Source: Bacteroidia bacterium (GTDB taxonomy: Bacteria > Bacteroidota > Bacteroidia > Bacteroidales > VadinHA17). From it: a stretch of DNA of 41,319 nt. This document shows, in pieces, positions 27,849 through 35,949 of the stretch. A program made the position numbers and the translations under genes. The DNA lies in NCBI GenBank assembly GCA_026391555.1, contig JAPLEB010000099.1:1-41319 (forward strand), written 5' to 3'. Each line of letters starts with the position of its first letter. The first letter of the stretch is position 1. The notes beneath the pieces were generated by a model. That model had not been told where the DNA came from, did not search any database, and saw only the letters and a list, made by a program, of their open reading frames with translations.

Positions 27849-28418
27849 TTACTTTTGTCTTTTATCTTTCTGCATATATTCATCCTTTGCAAGAATTCTT
27901 ATAACAGCATCCGATGGGCAGGTGCGGGCAATTGAACATTCATTGCAGTTTACACACCGATCATGTCGGATCTGCATATATAATGAGCCATTTCCAAAAT
28001 CAGCACAACCCTTCACGCATTTTGCACAGCCATCGCAAAGATCCTCAATAATTGTATATTCAAAATATGGCTCTTCTACAAATTTTCTCGTAATGGCTCC
28101 GGTAGGGCATAGCTGGTTTTCGGCTCCTGTGCTGACCGTTTTTACTCCCTGACGGAGGTAACCTCCACACAGGTCACAGTAACCACACATCTGGAAAGCA
28201 TGCACACATTTTGATGCCGAAGGTGTTAAAACACAATTGGTCTTACATTGACCACACTGTGTGCATTTAAACGGATCGATCTGCCAGACATAACCGGATG
28301 CTGAAGTTTTCTTAGCAAGAGCAACCGGAATTAATGCAAAAGGAACAATAATTGCAAGTTTCCCGGCTCTCCTCACAAAATCCCTCCTCGATTGATATTT
28401 ATTCTTTCCTTCGTTCAT
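27849..28418 (-). CDS. Tat-exported polyferredoxin, NapG/NrfC-like
   Basis: 189 residues. A twin-arginine signal (SRRDFVRRAGK, then a hydrophobic stretch to about 35) marks folded export to the periplasm. The mature part has four cysteine groups: C52, C55, C58, C62; C71, C78, C81, C84 with C104 in LCPTGAI; C128, C131, C134, C138; and C155, C158, C161, C167. This fits about four [4Fe-4S] clusters, as in NapG/NrfC/DmsB-type electron-transfer subunits. It should dock on the NapH-like protein encoded next. It starts 11 bases after the small Cys4 protein gene, placing it second in the operon. Confidence 0.88.
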   Translation of the reverse strand: MNEGKNKYQSRRDFVRRAGKLAIIVPFALIPVALAKKTSASGYVWQIDPFKCTQCGQCKTNCVLTPSASKCVHAFQMCGYCDLCGGYLRQGVKTVSTGAENQLCPTGAITRKFVEEPYFEYTIIEDLCDGCAKCVKGCADFGNGSLYMQIRHDRCVNCNECSIARTCPSDAVIRILAKDEYMQKDKRQK

Positions 28419-28429
28419 TCTTCCTGTAT

Positions 28430-28594
28430 TTAGTAATTATTACAGTCTGTTTTTCCCTTGCAAATCCCATTTCCAGGACATTTTGAGCAATCTTTGTCTG
28501 ATTCAATGCGGTTTCCCAAAGCAAGTAAAATCAGAGAAAGTAAGGCAAGAAGACCAAAACGAATCAGTTTCTTAAAAAATTCAACTCTTGTCAT
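28430..28594 (-). CDS. 54-residue membrane protein with four cysteines, first gene of the redox operon
   Basis: A short frame with ATG at 28594 and TAA at 28430. The product has a basic start (TRVEFFKKLIRF), one membrane helix (FGLLALLSLILLALG, about 13-27) and a short tail bearing C36, C39, C45 and C51 (CSKCPGNGIC...TDC), which by the positive-inside rule faces the periplasm. The four Cys could hold an Fe-S or zinc site or form disulfides; there is no CxxCH haem motif. It ends 11 bases before the Tat-ferredoxin start. The size, single helix and Cys spacing next to two Fe-S electron-transfer genes argue that it is a real accessory subunit. No family name known to me. Confidence 0.7.
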   Translation of the reverse strand: MTRVEFFKKLIRFGLLALLSLILLALGNRIESDKDCSKCPGNGICKGKTDCNNY

Positions 28595-28690
28595 TTGCTT
28601 CAGTATTTGGATTGATTGTTATAATCAACTTTAATTAAAACCCTTTGGTCTAGTTTTTATATTTAGCTCGTGGAATAAGCTACAAAATAT

Positions 28691-29905
28691 CTATTTTGCG
28701 GCTATATCATATACCATCAGCGATGTACCATGTCTGACATATAGCTTTTTATCTTTAATAACAAGGTGTGCCCAGTGTGGATTGGCGCCAAAAGGAACTG
28801 GGAATGAACTTAATATATTGAAACCATTAGTTTGTGGTTCTATGAGGGATACCTTGCCAGACTCACTATAAATATATAATAATCCATCGTTCGCGATAAT
28901 ATTAGCAGGAGCCATATCTTTTATTGAATAGAGTTCATTTCCTGTTTGCCAGTCAATACAGAACAGACTGCGATTTCTGTCACCTGTACCATAAATCCGA
29001 TCGTTAAAAACAACAACACCTCCCATTCTGGGGTCAAGGGATTTGTTACGCCACAATTCAGCGACGGAGCTACCGTCGGCAGAAAGTTTTAACATAACAC
29101 CACCCTGACCATAACCGCTTGTACAATAAAGATTGCCATCTGCAAAAACAGGAACATTCGGATGAACAGACCATTCATTGGGCTGTGGATGTTTCCATAG
29201 GAATTTTCCTGTCGAAGCATCAATACCCTGGATTGAATTTTCCATCATCGTTACTATGATTTTACGATTTGGCAATGTAATAAGTAAGGGTGAACAATAA
29301 GCTGATTTTTCACCATTACCCTTGCTTTTCCATATAAGTTTCCCAGTACTAAGTTTTAATGCTATAACATTTGCGTCGACCCCTCCGGGGCTACAGAATA
29401 GTGTATTTCCATCAAATAGTAAATTTTCTGTTACACCCCATTTAATATTCCTGCCATCGTACTGCTTTTGCAGGTCTATTGTCCAGATATTCTTGCCGTT
29501 AGAAATATTCATGCATACCAGTTTCCCGAACGAGCTCATTAAGAAAAGTTTATCATTGACAATTAATGGGGTTGATCTTACACCATTCCAGTTTTCGGTC
29601 CATTCCTTTCCATAATCCTTCTTCCAGAGAAGTTTCCCGTAATTGTTAAATGCAAAAACATAACCTGTCTCATTTATCATACCTGTAGTTAAAATTACCG
29701 AACCTGTTGTAGCAACAGAGGTATGGCCTTCACCCAGCTCATCAAAATGCCAAATTAGTTTTGGGCCTGCATCGGGCCATTTTTTGAGCAAGCCGGTTTC
29801 ATTATAAATCCCATTACGGCTTGGTCCTCGCCATTGTGCTATCTTCTGAGCATTTGCACTAATGCAAATCATTGATAATATGAGTGGTAAGAAGATTTTG
29901 TTCAT
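28691..29905 (-). CDS. Secreted PQQ-fold beta-propeller protein
   Basis: 404 residues. Signal peptide 1-19 (cleavage after ISANA), then the opening QWRGPSRNGIYNETGLLKKW, which is shared almost word for word with the propeller encoded at 32540-33796, marking the two as paralogues. Blade motifs GKLLWKK, GKNIWTI, GKLIWKS and GKFLWKH follow, and the protein ends with a VRHGTSLMVYDIA strand that matches the other's VRHGDYLAVYSLK. Periplasmic or cell-surface; no catalytic motif. It lies 96 bases upstream of the redox operon's first gene on the same strand and has a good promoter candidate of its own. Confidence 0.88.
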   Translation of the reverse strand: MNKIFLPLILSMICISANAQKIAQWRGPSRNGIYNETGLLKKWPDAGPKLIWHFDELGEGHTSVATTGSVILTTGMINETGYVFAFNNYGKLLWKKDYGKEWTENWNGVRSTPLIVNDKLFLMSSFGKLVCMNISNGKNIWTIDLQKQYDGRNIKWGVTENLLFDGNTLFCSPGGVDANVIALKLSTGKLIWKSKGNGEKSAYCSPLLITLPNRKIIVTMMENSIQGIDASTGKFLWKHPQPNEWSVHPNVPVFADGNLYCTSGYGQGGVMLKLSADGSSVAELWRNKSLDPRMGGVVVFNDRIYGTGDRNRSLFCIDWQTGNELYSIKDMAPANIIANDGLLYIYSESGKVSLIEPQTNGFNILSSFPVPFGANPHWAHLVIKDKKLYVRHGTSLMVYDIAAK

Positions 29906-29936
29906 AATATAATGTTTTATTAGTTTATAATCTTTT

Positions 29937-29964
29937 CAAAGATAATTAACAAGGTTTTTATCAA
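29937..29964 (-). promoter_or_regulatory. Bacteroidota-type promoter for the 28691-29905 propeller gene
   Basis: On the minus strand TATCTTTG (29944-29937) matches TAnnTTTG, and ATTG-type bases (about 29964-29962) lie 17 bases further upstream, near the expected -33 position. The box is 31 bases before the ATG, giving a leader of roughly 24 bases. Confidence 0.5.
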
Positions 29965-30055
29965 TAGAAGATATCTCCTTTCTTTTTTTATTAAGATCAG
30001 TTTTGTGATAAAACAAGCCTTTCATCATTCCTGACTTAATCTTCAATGCTACATT

Positions 30056-30979
30056 TTATTTCCGTTTAAATATATAAAGTTTAGAGTCAGCAGGATTGGC
30101 TGCATAAATAGTTTTTCCATCTACAGAAGCCAGATCCAAAGGTACTGAAGCCATGAACTTGTTTTTCGAGGAAACATATTCAATAAATTCTCCGGTTTTA
30201 CTGAGTATCTTTATCCTGTTAATCCCTTTCTCGGCGGTAGCGAATCCATTCGGAATAACAATGAAATGAGCAGGATTGCAGCACCCGCAGAATGCTCCCG
30301 GAGCTGTGCCTGGTTCTCCAAAACAACTTTTTAATACGCCTTCAAAAGTTCTTGACTCAACTCTTCTATGACCGGTATTTGCTATAAATATAGTATTGTC
30401 AGAATCCAGCGCAACGTCGAAGTAGGGACTGGGGATAATAAATTGTCCGTCATTCTGACCAAGCAGTTTTTTAACTATTCCTTTTTTATCAAGAATAAAT
30501 ACCATTTTGTTCCCGGCATCTGCGAAAGCAACGTATGAACTATTGGCAGAAACAGAAGTAATAATTCCTTTATCTTCAAACGGACCCCATTCATCTTTGA
30601 TTTTTCCTTCTGAACTGATTATCAGTATCAATTCTATTGTAGATGCAAAGATTGTATCACCATAATTTGTAAGTGAAGTAATTGGATAGGGAGTTTTAAG
30701 GTTCCATTTTAATTTTAGATCCTTATCATAGCGCGATACGAATGAATCTCCACCGATGTAAATATCACTGTCAGATGAAACGGTTACAGCTTTAAGTGAT
30801 CCATTATTAACTGCTAATTCACCGGAAATCTTCCAGGCATTGGGCAGGGAGTCATTATTACCGGTGGTTTTAACTTCATTTTTTTCATAACCTCCAGACC
30901 TTAAAGAATCAATAATCATATATCCAATAAAGACGACTATGATTAAAACTGAAAATAATGTTAAAAGCTTCTTATTCAT
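30056..30979 (-). CDS. Membrane-anchored NHL-like beta-propeller with CxCC motif
   Basis: 307 residues from the ATG at 30979; a TTG 18 bases upstream is in frame but overlaps the preceding gene and is less likely. An N-terminal helix (LFSVLIIVVFIGYMII, about 8-23) anchors a periplasmic propeller of six-bladed NHL type, recognisable by phrases such as DNTIFIANTGHRRV and GFATAEKGINRIKILSKTG. An unusual F-C-G-C-C-N-P-A-H segment (C231, C233, C234, H238), with C219 nearby, could bind a metal or form disulfides. It follows the 486-residue propeller gene by 4 bases, so the two are co-transcribed. Function unknown; a sensor or scaffold role is possible. Confidence 0.82.
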   Translation of the reverse strand: MNKKLLTLFSVLIIVVFIGYMIIDSLRSGGYEKNEVKTTGNNDSLPNAWKISGELAVNNGSLKAVTVSSDSDIYIGGDSFVSRYDKDLKLKWNLKTPYPITSLTNYGDTIFASTIELILIISSEGKIKDEWGPFEDKGIITSVSANSSYVAFADAGNKMVFILDKKGIVKKLLGQNDGQFIIPSPYFDVALDSDNTIFIANTGHRRVESRTFEGVLKSCFGEPGTAPGAFCGCCNPAHFIVIPNGFATAEKGINRIKILSKTGEFIEYVSSKNKFMASVPLDLASVDGKTIYAANPADSKLYIFKRK

Positions 30980-30983
30980 ATTG

Positions 30984-32441
30984 TTACTTTTTCCCAATGT
31001 TAAGGCATAATAGATTTCTTGAATCCCTCATAATGAGGTAATTACCGGCAATAGCCATAGGCCCCCAAGCCTCTATTCCATTAAGAACCTTATGACTTGT
31101 CAACAGAATAACACTGTTCTTTTGAATTCCAAAAAGATATAATTTACCATCATCATCGAGAAGGAACATTTTATCTCCGCTAACAATATAGGGTCCCAAT
31201 CCGCGACCAAATCTATTTTCTTTACCACTTGACCAGACAGATGTCAGCAGGTCTGATTTTTTATAACAAACAAGCTGTTTCTTGAGAGGGCCTGCATTCT
31301 CAGGCATCAGGCTCCAGATGTAATCTCCGATAATTACCGGTGTTTGCTGGTCGCTCGAAATTCCATTTGTTGCTTTATGCTTTTCCAGAACAGAAGCCGT
31401 ATATCCTGATCCCTCAGCGTTAATTCTGATTCTTGCACCACCTGCTCCATAACTTCCGAAAACAGCAATTTCATTATTCCCGAGAAAGAGGGGTGAAGCT
31501 GCAACTGTTGCCGGACTCCAGTCAGTTGTCTTCCACATCAGCTTTCCGGTATCATTCCCTTCGGCAGATACACCACATACCCCTCCAACAGCATTATAAA
31601 TATACATTCTTTTTCCATGTATAATCATTGGCATGATTGATCCATGCGACATTCTTAAGGAATCAGGGTTTGGTGTTTCCCAGATAACTTTGCCAGTGGC
31701 ACAATCAACACCGATCATTAAAGCTTTTCCTCCCGGAGCTATAACAGCTACATCTTTATCTATCAATGGGCATTGACCAGTATAAAAATCAGGTGTTATT
31801 CTACCTTTCTCTTTTCCTGGTATCCCAAATTCTTTTTCGAGATCAATTGTCCATAACAGATTACCATTCAGAGGATCGAGGCACATCACATGTGACCGCG
31901 GACCTATTGACACAAGATATTTATCAGTAACAGCAGGGATCGTTCTTGAATATCCATGGTTCCGCTTCAGTTCAACATAATACCAGCGCCTCCATAATTC
32001 TACACCTGACTTAAGAGAGAAACATCTCAGCATGTCAGCTTTTTTTCTTTCGTTATAATCAAGGAGATATACTCTTCCATTATGAACAGCCGGGCCGGCA
32101 TATCCTTCACCAAGGGTGGTTCTCCAGATGACAGCAGGTCCAGAAGTATCCCAGGTCTCAGCAAGGGGAGTTGTGTCTTTACTTATATTTTCAAAATCGA
32201 CTCCTCTGAACCTGGGCCAATCACCGGCAACTAATTCATCAAGTTTAGCAATTGTGTCAAGAAACTCTCCAATTATTACGGTGTCGGATATGGCTTCCAT
32301 TTTTGGCCTGTTATCCATTCCGGGAACTCTCTCAGTAACCTCAAATGTCTGATCTTTGAGTATCCACCATAAAAGAACTATTGCGAAAGCTGCAACAACG
32401 ACCCCGATAATTATTGAATAATTCTTTATTAATGATAACAT
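30984..32441 (-). CDS. Membrane-anchored PQQ-fold beta-propeller protein
   Basis: 485 residues from the ATG at 32441 (a TTG three bases earlier extends the frame by one). GAAAGAG sits just upstream as a possible ribosome site. One N-terminal membrane helix (IIIGVVVAAFAIVLLWWIL, about 11-29) is followed by a ~65-residue spacer and a propeller that begins GDWPRFRG. Blade motifs include GVELWRRW, GNLLWTI and GKVIWET. It is more diverged than the 28691 and 32540 pair. The propeller should face the periplasm. Together with the downstream NHL protein it forms a two-gene unit of anchored propellers. Confidence 0.86.
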   Translation of the reverse strand: MLSLIKNYSIIIGVVVAAFAIVLLWWILKDQTFEVTERVPGMDNRPKMEAISDTVIIGEFLDTIAKLDELVAGDWPRFRGVDFENISKDTTPLAETWDTSGPAVIWRTTLGEGYAGPAVHNGRVYLLDYNERKKADMLRCFSLKSGVELWRRWYYVELKRNHGYSRTIPAVTDKYLVSIGPRSHVMCLDPLNGNLLWTIDLEKEFGIPGKEKGRITPDFYTGQCPLIDKDVAVIAPGGKALMIGVDCATGKVIWETPNPDSLRMSHGSIMPMIIHGKRMYIYNAVGGVCGVSAEGNDTGKLMWKTTDWSPATVAASPLFLGNNEIAVFGSYGAGGARIRINAEGSGYTASVLEKHKATNGISSDQQTPVIIGDYIWSLMPENAGPLKKQLVCYKKSDLLTSVWSSGKENRFGRGLGPYIVSGDKMFLLDDDGKLYLFGIQKNSVILLTSHKVLNGIEAWGPMAIAGNYLIMRDSRNLLCLNIGKK

Positions 32442-32539
32442 CAACTCTTTCAGCTATATGAAATACACTATTTTTATATCTGGCGTCAACGATACTATTT
32501 GATATGCAATTCTTAAAAAATTTGCAAGAGTGTTAAAAT

Positions 32540-33796
32540 TTATTTTAACGAGTAAACAGCAAGATAATCGCCATGCCGAACAATGAGTCTTCCTTTATCA
32601 ATAACAGGATGAGCCCAGTAAGGACCAATTCCTTTTGTAACCATAAATTCGCTTACAACATCAAGTTTTTCGCTTCCTGGTTTAACCAATCCCACATGAC
32701 CTGTTTTTTCCTCATAAAGATAAAGCATTCCGTCGGCGGAGATAATTGACCCTTTGTTGTACCAATCTGTTACCCACATTGTTTTTCCGGTGTTCCAGTC
32801 CACACATATCCATCTGCCTTTGGAATTTGTATCATGAGTCGAGCTATAGATATAGTTGCCAAGGAGTACCATACCTCCTATATGTGGATTTATGTCCGGG
32901 TTCTTCCAGACTAACTCAGGTTCTGTACCGTCAAAATTAATTTTAATCTTTACTGCAGTCTGTCTATAACCATTTGCTGCAAACAGAAATCCATCGCGGT
33001 AAATGGGAGTATTAATATAATTCCTTCCACCGGTCTTCTGTTCAGCATTGATGGCTTCAAAATTGAATTTCCAAAGAAGTTTCCCGTTTTTTGAGTTTAC
33101 GCCGATTATATGTGTAGCAGTATGAGTAACTATTATTTTAATTCCATTGTTTTCAATAAGCAATGGATTAACATAATTTGTTCCTTCATTCAAAGATGGA
33201 CTCTCCCAAACCACTTTACCATTTTCCGCATTAAAAGCGACCATAGCTGCCTTATTACCACCAGGGGTTCCTATTACCTTATTATCAACTACTAAAGGTG
33301 ATTCAGATATACCAAATCGTGGTGTTTCGGCATCATATTTCTGGAAATAATTCACTGACCATATTATTTTTCCGTCTTTTCCAACACAAACCATATCGCC
33401 CTGTCCGCTTACAAGGAAAAGTTTACCATTAGAATAAGTCGGAGTACAACGACTTTCAGTATAGTTGCTTGTTGTGGTAGAATTCCCATATATTACCTCC
33501 CAGTTTTTCTTCCCGTCCTGGCTGAAAGATGTCAAAACATCATTTTCGCCTTTTTTCCCGGTAATATAAATTGCATCAGCAGTAACAGTAGCACTGGAAT
33601 ACCCGGTTCCTATCTCTGTGGCTTCCCAAAGTAAAGAAGGACCTGAAGAAGGCCATACTTTTAACAATGCAGACTCATTATAAATGCCTGACCTGTCAGC
33701 TCCGCGCCAACCATTTTGTGGTTGTGATAAGGAAATGCCTCCTGAAATCAGAATTACTGCTGCCAATAGTTTTGTTCTCTTATCAAATAATTTCAT
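32540..33796 (-). CDS. Secreted PQQ-fold beta-propeller protein
   Basis: 418 residues from the ATG at 33796 (KLFDKRTKLLAAVILISGG), which gives a clean signal peptide. The frame is open upstream through two more ATGs (33805, 33814) and a TTG (33832), which would add a charged tail before the leader. The mature part starts GWRGADRSGIYNESALLKVW and runs through repeated blades (GKKNWEV, GKIIWSV, GKVVWES, GKLLWKF, GKTMWVT). Paralogue of the propeller at 28691-29905. First gene of the minus-strand block; 98 bases separate it from the next propeller gene. Role unknown. Confidence 0.86.
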   Translation of the reverse strand: MKLFDKRTKLLAAVILISGGISLSQPQNGWRGADRSGIYNESALLKVWPSSGPSLLWEATEIGTGYSSATVTADAIYITGKKGENDVLTSFSQDGKKNWEVIYGNSTTTSNYTESRCTPTYSNGKLFLVSGQGDMVCVGKDGKIIWSVNYFQKYDAETPRFGISESPLVVDNKVIGTPGGNKAAMVAFNAENGKVVWESPSLNEGTNYVNPLLIENNGIKIIVTHTATHIIGVNSKNGKLLWKFNFEAINAEQKTGGRNYINTPIYRDGFLFAANGYRQTAVKIKINFDGTEPELVWKNPDINPHIGGMVLLGNYIYSSTHDTNSKGRWICVDWNTGKTMWVTDWYNKGSIISADGMLYLYEEKTGHVGLVKPGSEKLDVVSEFMVTKGIGPYWAHPVIDKGRLIVRHGDYLAVYSLK

Positions 33797-33832
33797 AAAT
33801 ACCATAAATACCATTTTTAAATGAAATCGCAA

Positions 33833-34233
33833 TATAGAAAAACCATTTATAATATCAGAAGTGAGGTAAAATTTTTCGATTTTAAATAAAGAATTTAAGA
33901 ATTTTTAACAATATTAAAATCTTATGTGATATCTCCATCATCCGCGTTCCATTTTGAACCAAAATTAATTTATAAATAGTGCAGGGAGCTTTACGTAAAT
34001 TGTTCCTGTTAACTAAAATCTTCAAAGACATGATTTTTGTCATATTAATAATATTTAATAAATACAACATTTACATACTATTTGTTTACTAAATATATTT
34101 ATTTGCTTATATATTTAATATATTATATCATATTATATATCAAATTGAATTATGATTATTAAAATATTATTAGCTTTGCTACTTGAGTTTTTCAATTTTA
34201 GTAATACACATAATAATTAATAAGAGTAAGAGG
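33833..34233. other. AT-rich divergent intergenic region
   Basis: About 400 bases between divergently transcribed propeller and asnB genes. It is extremely AT-rich, especially 34060-34170, with runs such as ATATATTTAATATATTATAT. No coding frame, RNA gene or repeat was recognised. It presumably holds both promoters; the only consensus-like box for asnB is at 34171-34178. Confidence 0.6.
34171..34178 (+). promoter_or_regulatory. Possible -7 box for asnB
   Basis: TAGCTTTG matches TAnnTTTG, 55 bases before the asnB start. The nearest upstream ATTG is 23 bases away, slightly too far for a good -33 element, so this is only a candidate. Confidence 0.38.
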
Positions 34234-35901
34234 ATGTGTGGAATTGTAGGTGTTTTTGATCTGAAAGTCAACTATATGGAGTTAAGGGCAAGCGTCCTTA
34301 AGATGTCAAAAAAGGTAAGGCATCGCGGACCGGATTGGTCGGGAATATTTTATTGTGATAAGGCAATTCTTGCCCACGAAAGGTTGTCGATTGTTGACCC
34401 TCAATCGGGCAAACAGCCATTATACAGTAAAGATGGTAATCTTATACTGGCAGTAAACGGTGAGATATATAATCACCAGGAGATCCGTAAACGTTATGAA
34501 AATTCGTATGAATTTCTCACCCATTCCGATTGTGAAGTAATCCTTCCACTTTACCGCGATAAAGGGCCATCTTTTATTGAGGAATTAAACGGAATTTTTG
34601 CCTTTGCAATATACGATAAAGAGAAAGATTGCTATTTTATTGCCCGCGATCATATCGGTATAATCCCCCTGTATATCGGATGGGATACATTTGGAAATTT
34701 TTTTGTGGCTTCCGAACTAAAAGCTCTTGAGGGTGTATGCAATAAGATACAGGAGTTTCTACCCGGGCACTATCTCTACAGCAAGGAAGGCGTAATGACT
34801 AAATGGTATAAACGTGACTGGGTGGAGTATGCAGCTGTAGAAAAAAATGAAACAAATATTGAAGATATGAAAGCAGCACTCGAAGCAGCAGTTCATCGTC
34901 AATTAATGTCAGATGTTCCGTATGGAGTGCTTCTTTCAGGTGGTCTCGATTCTTCAATTGTATCCGCAATAGCGAAAAAATTCGCTCCAAAGAGGATTGA
35001 GACACAGGACAAGAGTGAAGCATGGTGGCCTCAATTACACTCTTTCGCAATAGGGTTGGAAGGTTCACCTGACCTGGCAGCGGCTCGAAAAGTAGCTGAA
35101 CATATCGGGACGATTCATCATGAGGTTAACTTCACAGTTCAGGAAGGTATTGATGCAATCAGGGATGTGATATATCATATCGAAACTTATGATGTTACAA
35201 CAATCAGGGCATCTACCCCTATGTACCTGCTTGCCCGGGTAATAAAATCAATGGGAGTGAAGATGGTACTTTCCGGTGAAGGTGCCGATGAAATATTCGG
35301 AGGATATTTATACTTTCATAAAGCTCCTGATCCCAAAGCTTTTCATGAGGAGACTGTAAGAAAGATCAGTAAATTGCATCTATACGACTGCCTTCGGGCA
35401 AATAAATCCCTTGCTGCCTGGGGCGTAGAAGGCCGTGTCCCTTTCCTTGACAAAGAATTTATGGATGTTGCAATGCGCCTTAATCCAAAAGACAAAATGA
35501 TCAATAAGGAAAGGATGGAAAAATGGGTTTTAAGAAAAGCTTTCGAAGATTATCTGCCTTCAAGCGTTGCATGGAGACAGAAAGAACAGTTTTCTGACGG
35601 TGTCGGCTATAGTTGGATTGATTCTCTGAAGGCACTGACATCAAAAGAAGTATCCGATGAACAACTGAAGAATGCAAAATACCGTTTCCCGATTAATCCT
35701 CCACCAACAAAAGAGGAGTACTTCTACCGGTCAATATTCAATGAGCATTTTCCATCTGATTCAGCTGCATCATGTGTTCCATCTGTTCCATCTGTTGCAT
35801 GTAGCACACCTGAAGCCATTGCATGGGATGCATCATTTAAAAACATGATTGATCCTTCCGGACGGGCTGTGAAAAGTGTCCATAACGATTCATATAAATA
35901 A
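34234..35901 (+). CDS. asnB: Asparagine synthetase B (glutamine-hydrolysing)
   Basis: 555 residues from ATG 34234. The start is fixed because Cys2 must be the N-terminal nucleophile (MCGIVGVF) and AAGAGTAAGAGG lies just upstream; the longer frame from 34183 would block it. The N-terminal glutaminase domain (about 1-190) has the RHRGPD and NGEIYNH motifs. The C-terminal synthetase domain has the ATP-pyrophosphatase loop SGGLDSS and the aspartyl-AMP site LSGEGADEIFGGY. It makes asparagine from aspartate, ATP and glutamine in the cytosol. Length is like E. coli AsnB. A short 9-base repeat near 35774-35800 gives VPSVPSV in the C-terminal tail, which is harmless. Converges on mnmA with 48 bases between stops. 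Confidence 0.95.
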   Translation: MCGIVGVFDLKVNYMELRASVLKMSKKVRHRGPDWSGIFYCDKAILAHERLSIVDPQSGKQPLYSKDGNLILAVNGEIYNHQEIRKRYENSYEFLTHSDCEVILPLYRDKGPSFIEELNGIFAFAIYDKEKDCYFIARDHIGIIPLYIGWDTFGNFFVASELKALEGVCNKIQEFLPGHYLYSKEGVMTKWYKRDWVEYAAVEKNETNIEDMKAALEAAVHRQLMSDVPYGVLLSGGLDSSIVSAIAKKFAPKRIETQDKSEAWWPQLHSFAIGLEGSPDLAAARKVAEHIGTIHHEVNFTVQEGIDAIRDVIYHIETYDVTTIRASTPMYLLARVIKSMGVKMVLSGEGADEIFGGYLYFHKAPDPKAFHEETVRKISKLHLYDCLRANKSLAAWGVEGRVPFLDKEFMDVAMRLNPKDKMINKERMEKWVLRKAFEDYLPSSVAWRQKEQFSDGVGYSWIDSLKALTSKEVSDEQLKNAKYRFPINPPPTKEEYFYRSIFNEHFPSDSAASCVPSVPSVACSTPEAIAWDASFKNMIDPSGRAVKSVHNDSYK

Positions 35902-35949
35902 CTATACAAATTAGAACTCAGGGAACAACATACTACGAACTCTGAGCCT

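Noticed and set aside
20246-33796. Propellers as true PQQ-dependent alcohol dehydrogenases
   Set aside because: Proteins are shorter than quinoprotein dehydrogenases, have no cytochrome-c CxxCH motif or adjacent-Cys ring, and no PQQ biosynthesis genes are present.
34060-34170. AT-rich tract as a replication origin or CRISPR leader
   Set aside because: No DnaA boxes, repeats or spacers are seen; it is ordinary divergent promoter DNA for this genome.
34183-34233. N-terminal extension of AsnB by 17 residues
   Set aside because: AsnB needs Cys2 exposed after Met removal; the ATG at 34234 with upstream AAGAGTAAGAGG is the real start.
35774-35801. 9-base repeat in asnB (TGTTCCATC) as a possible phase-variable tract
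   Set aside because: A nine-base unit keeps frame and lies in a variable C-terminal loop, so it cannot switch the gene on or off.
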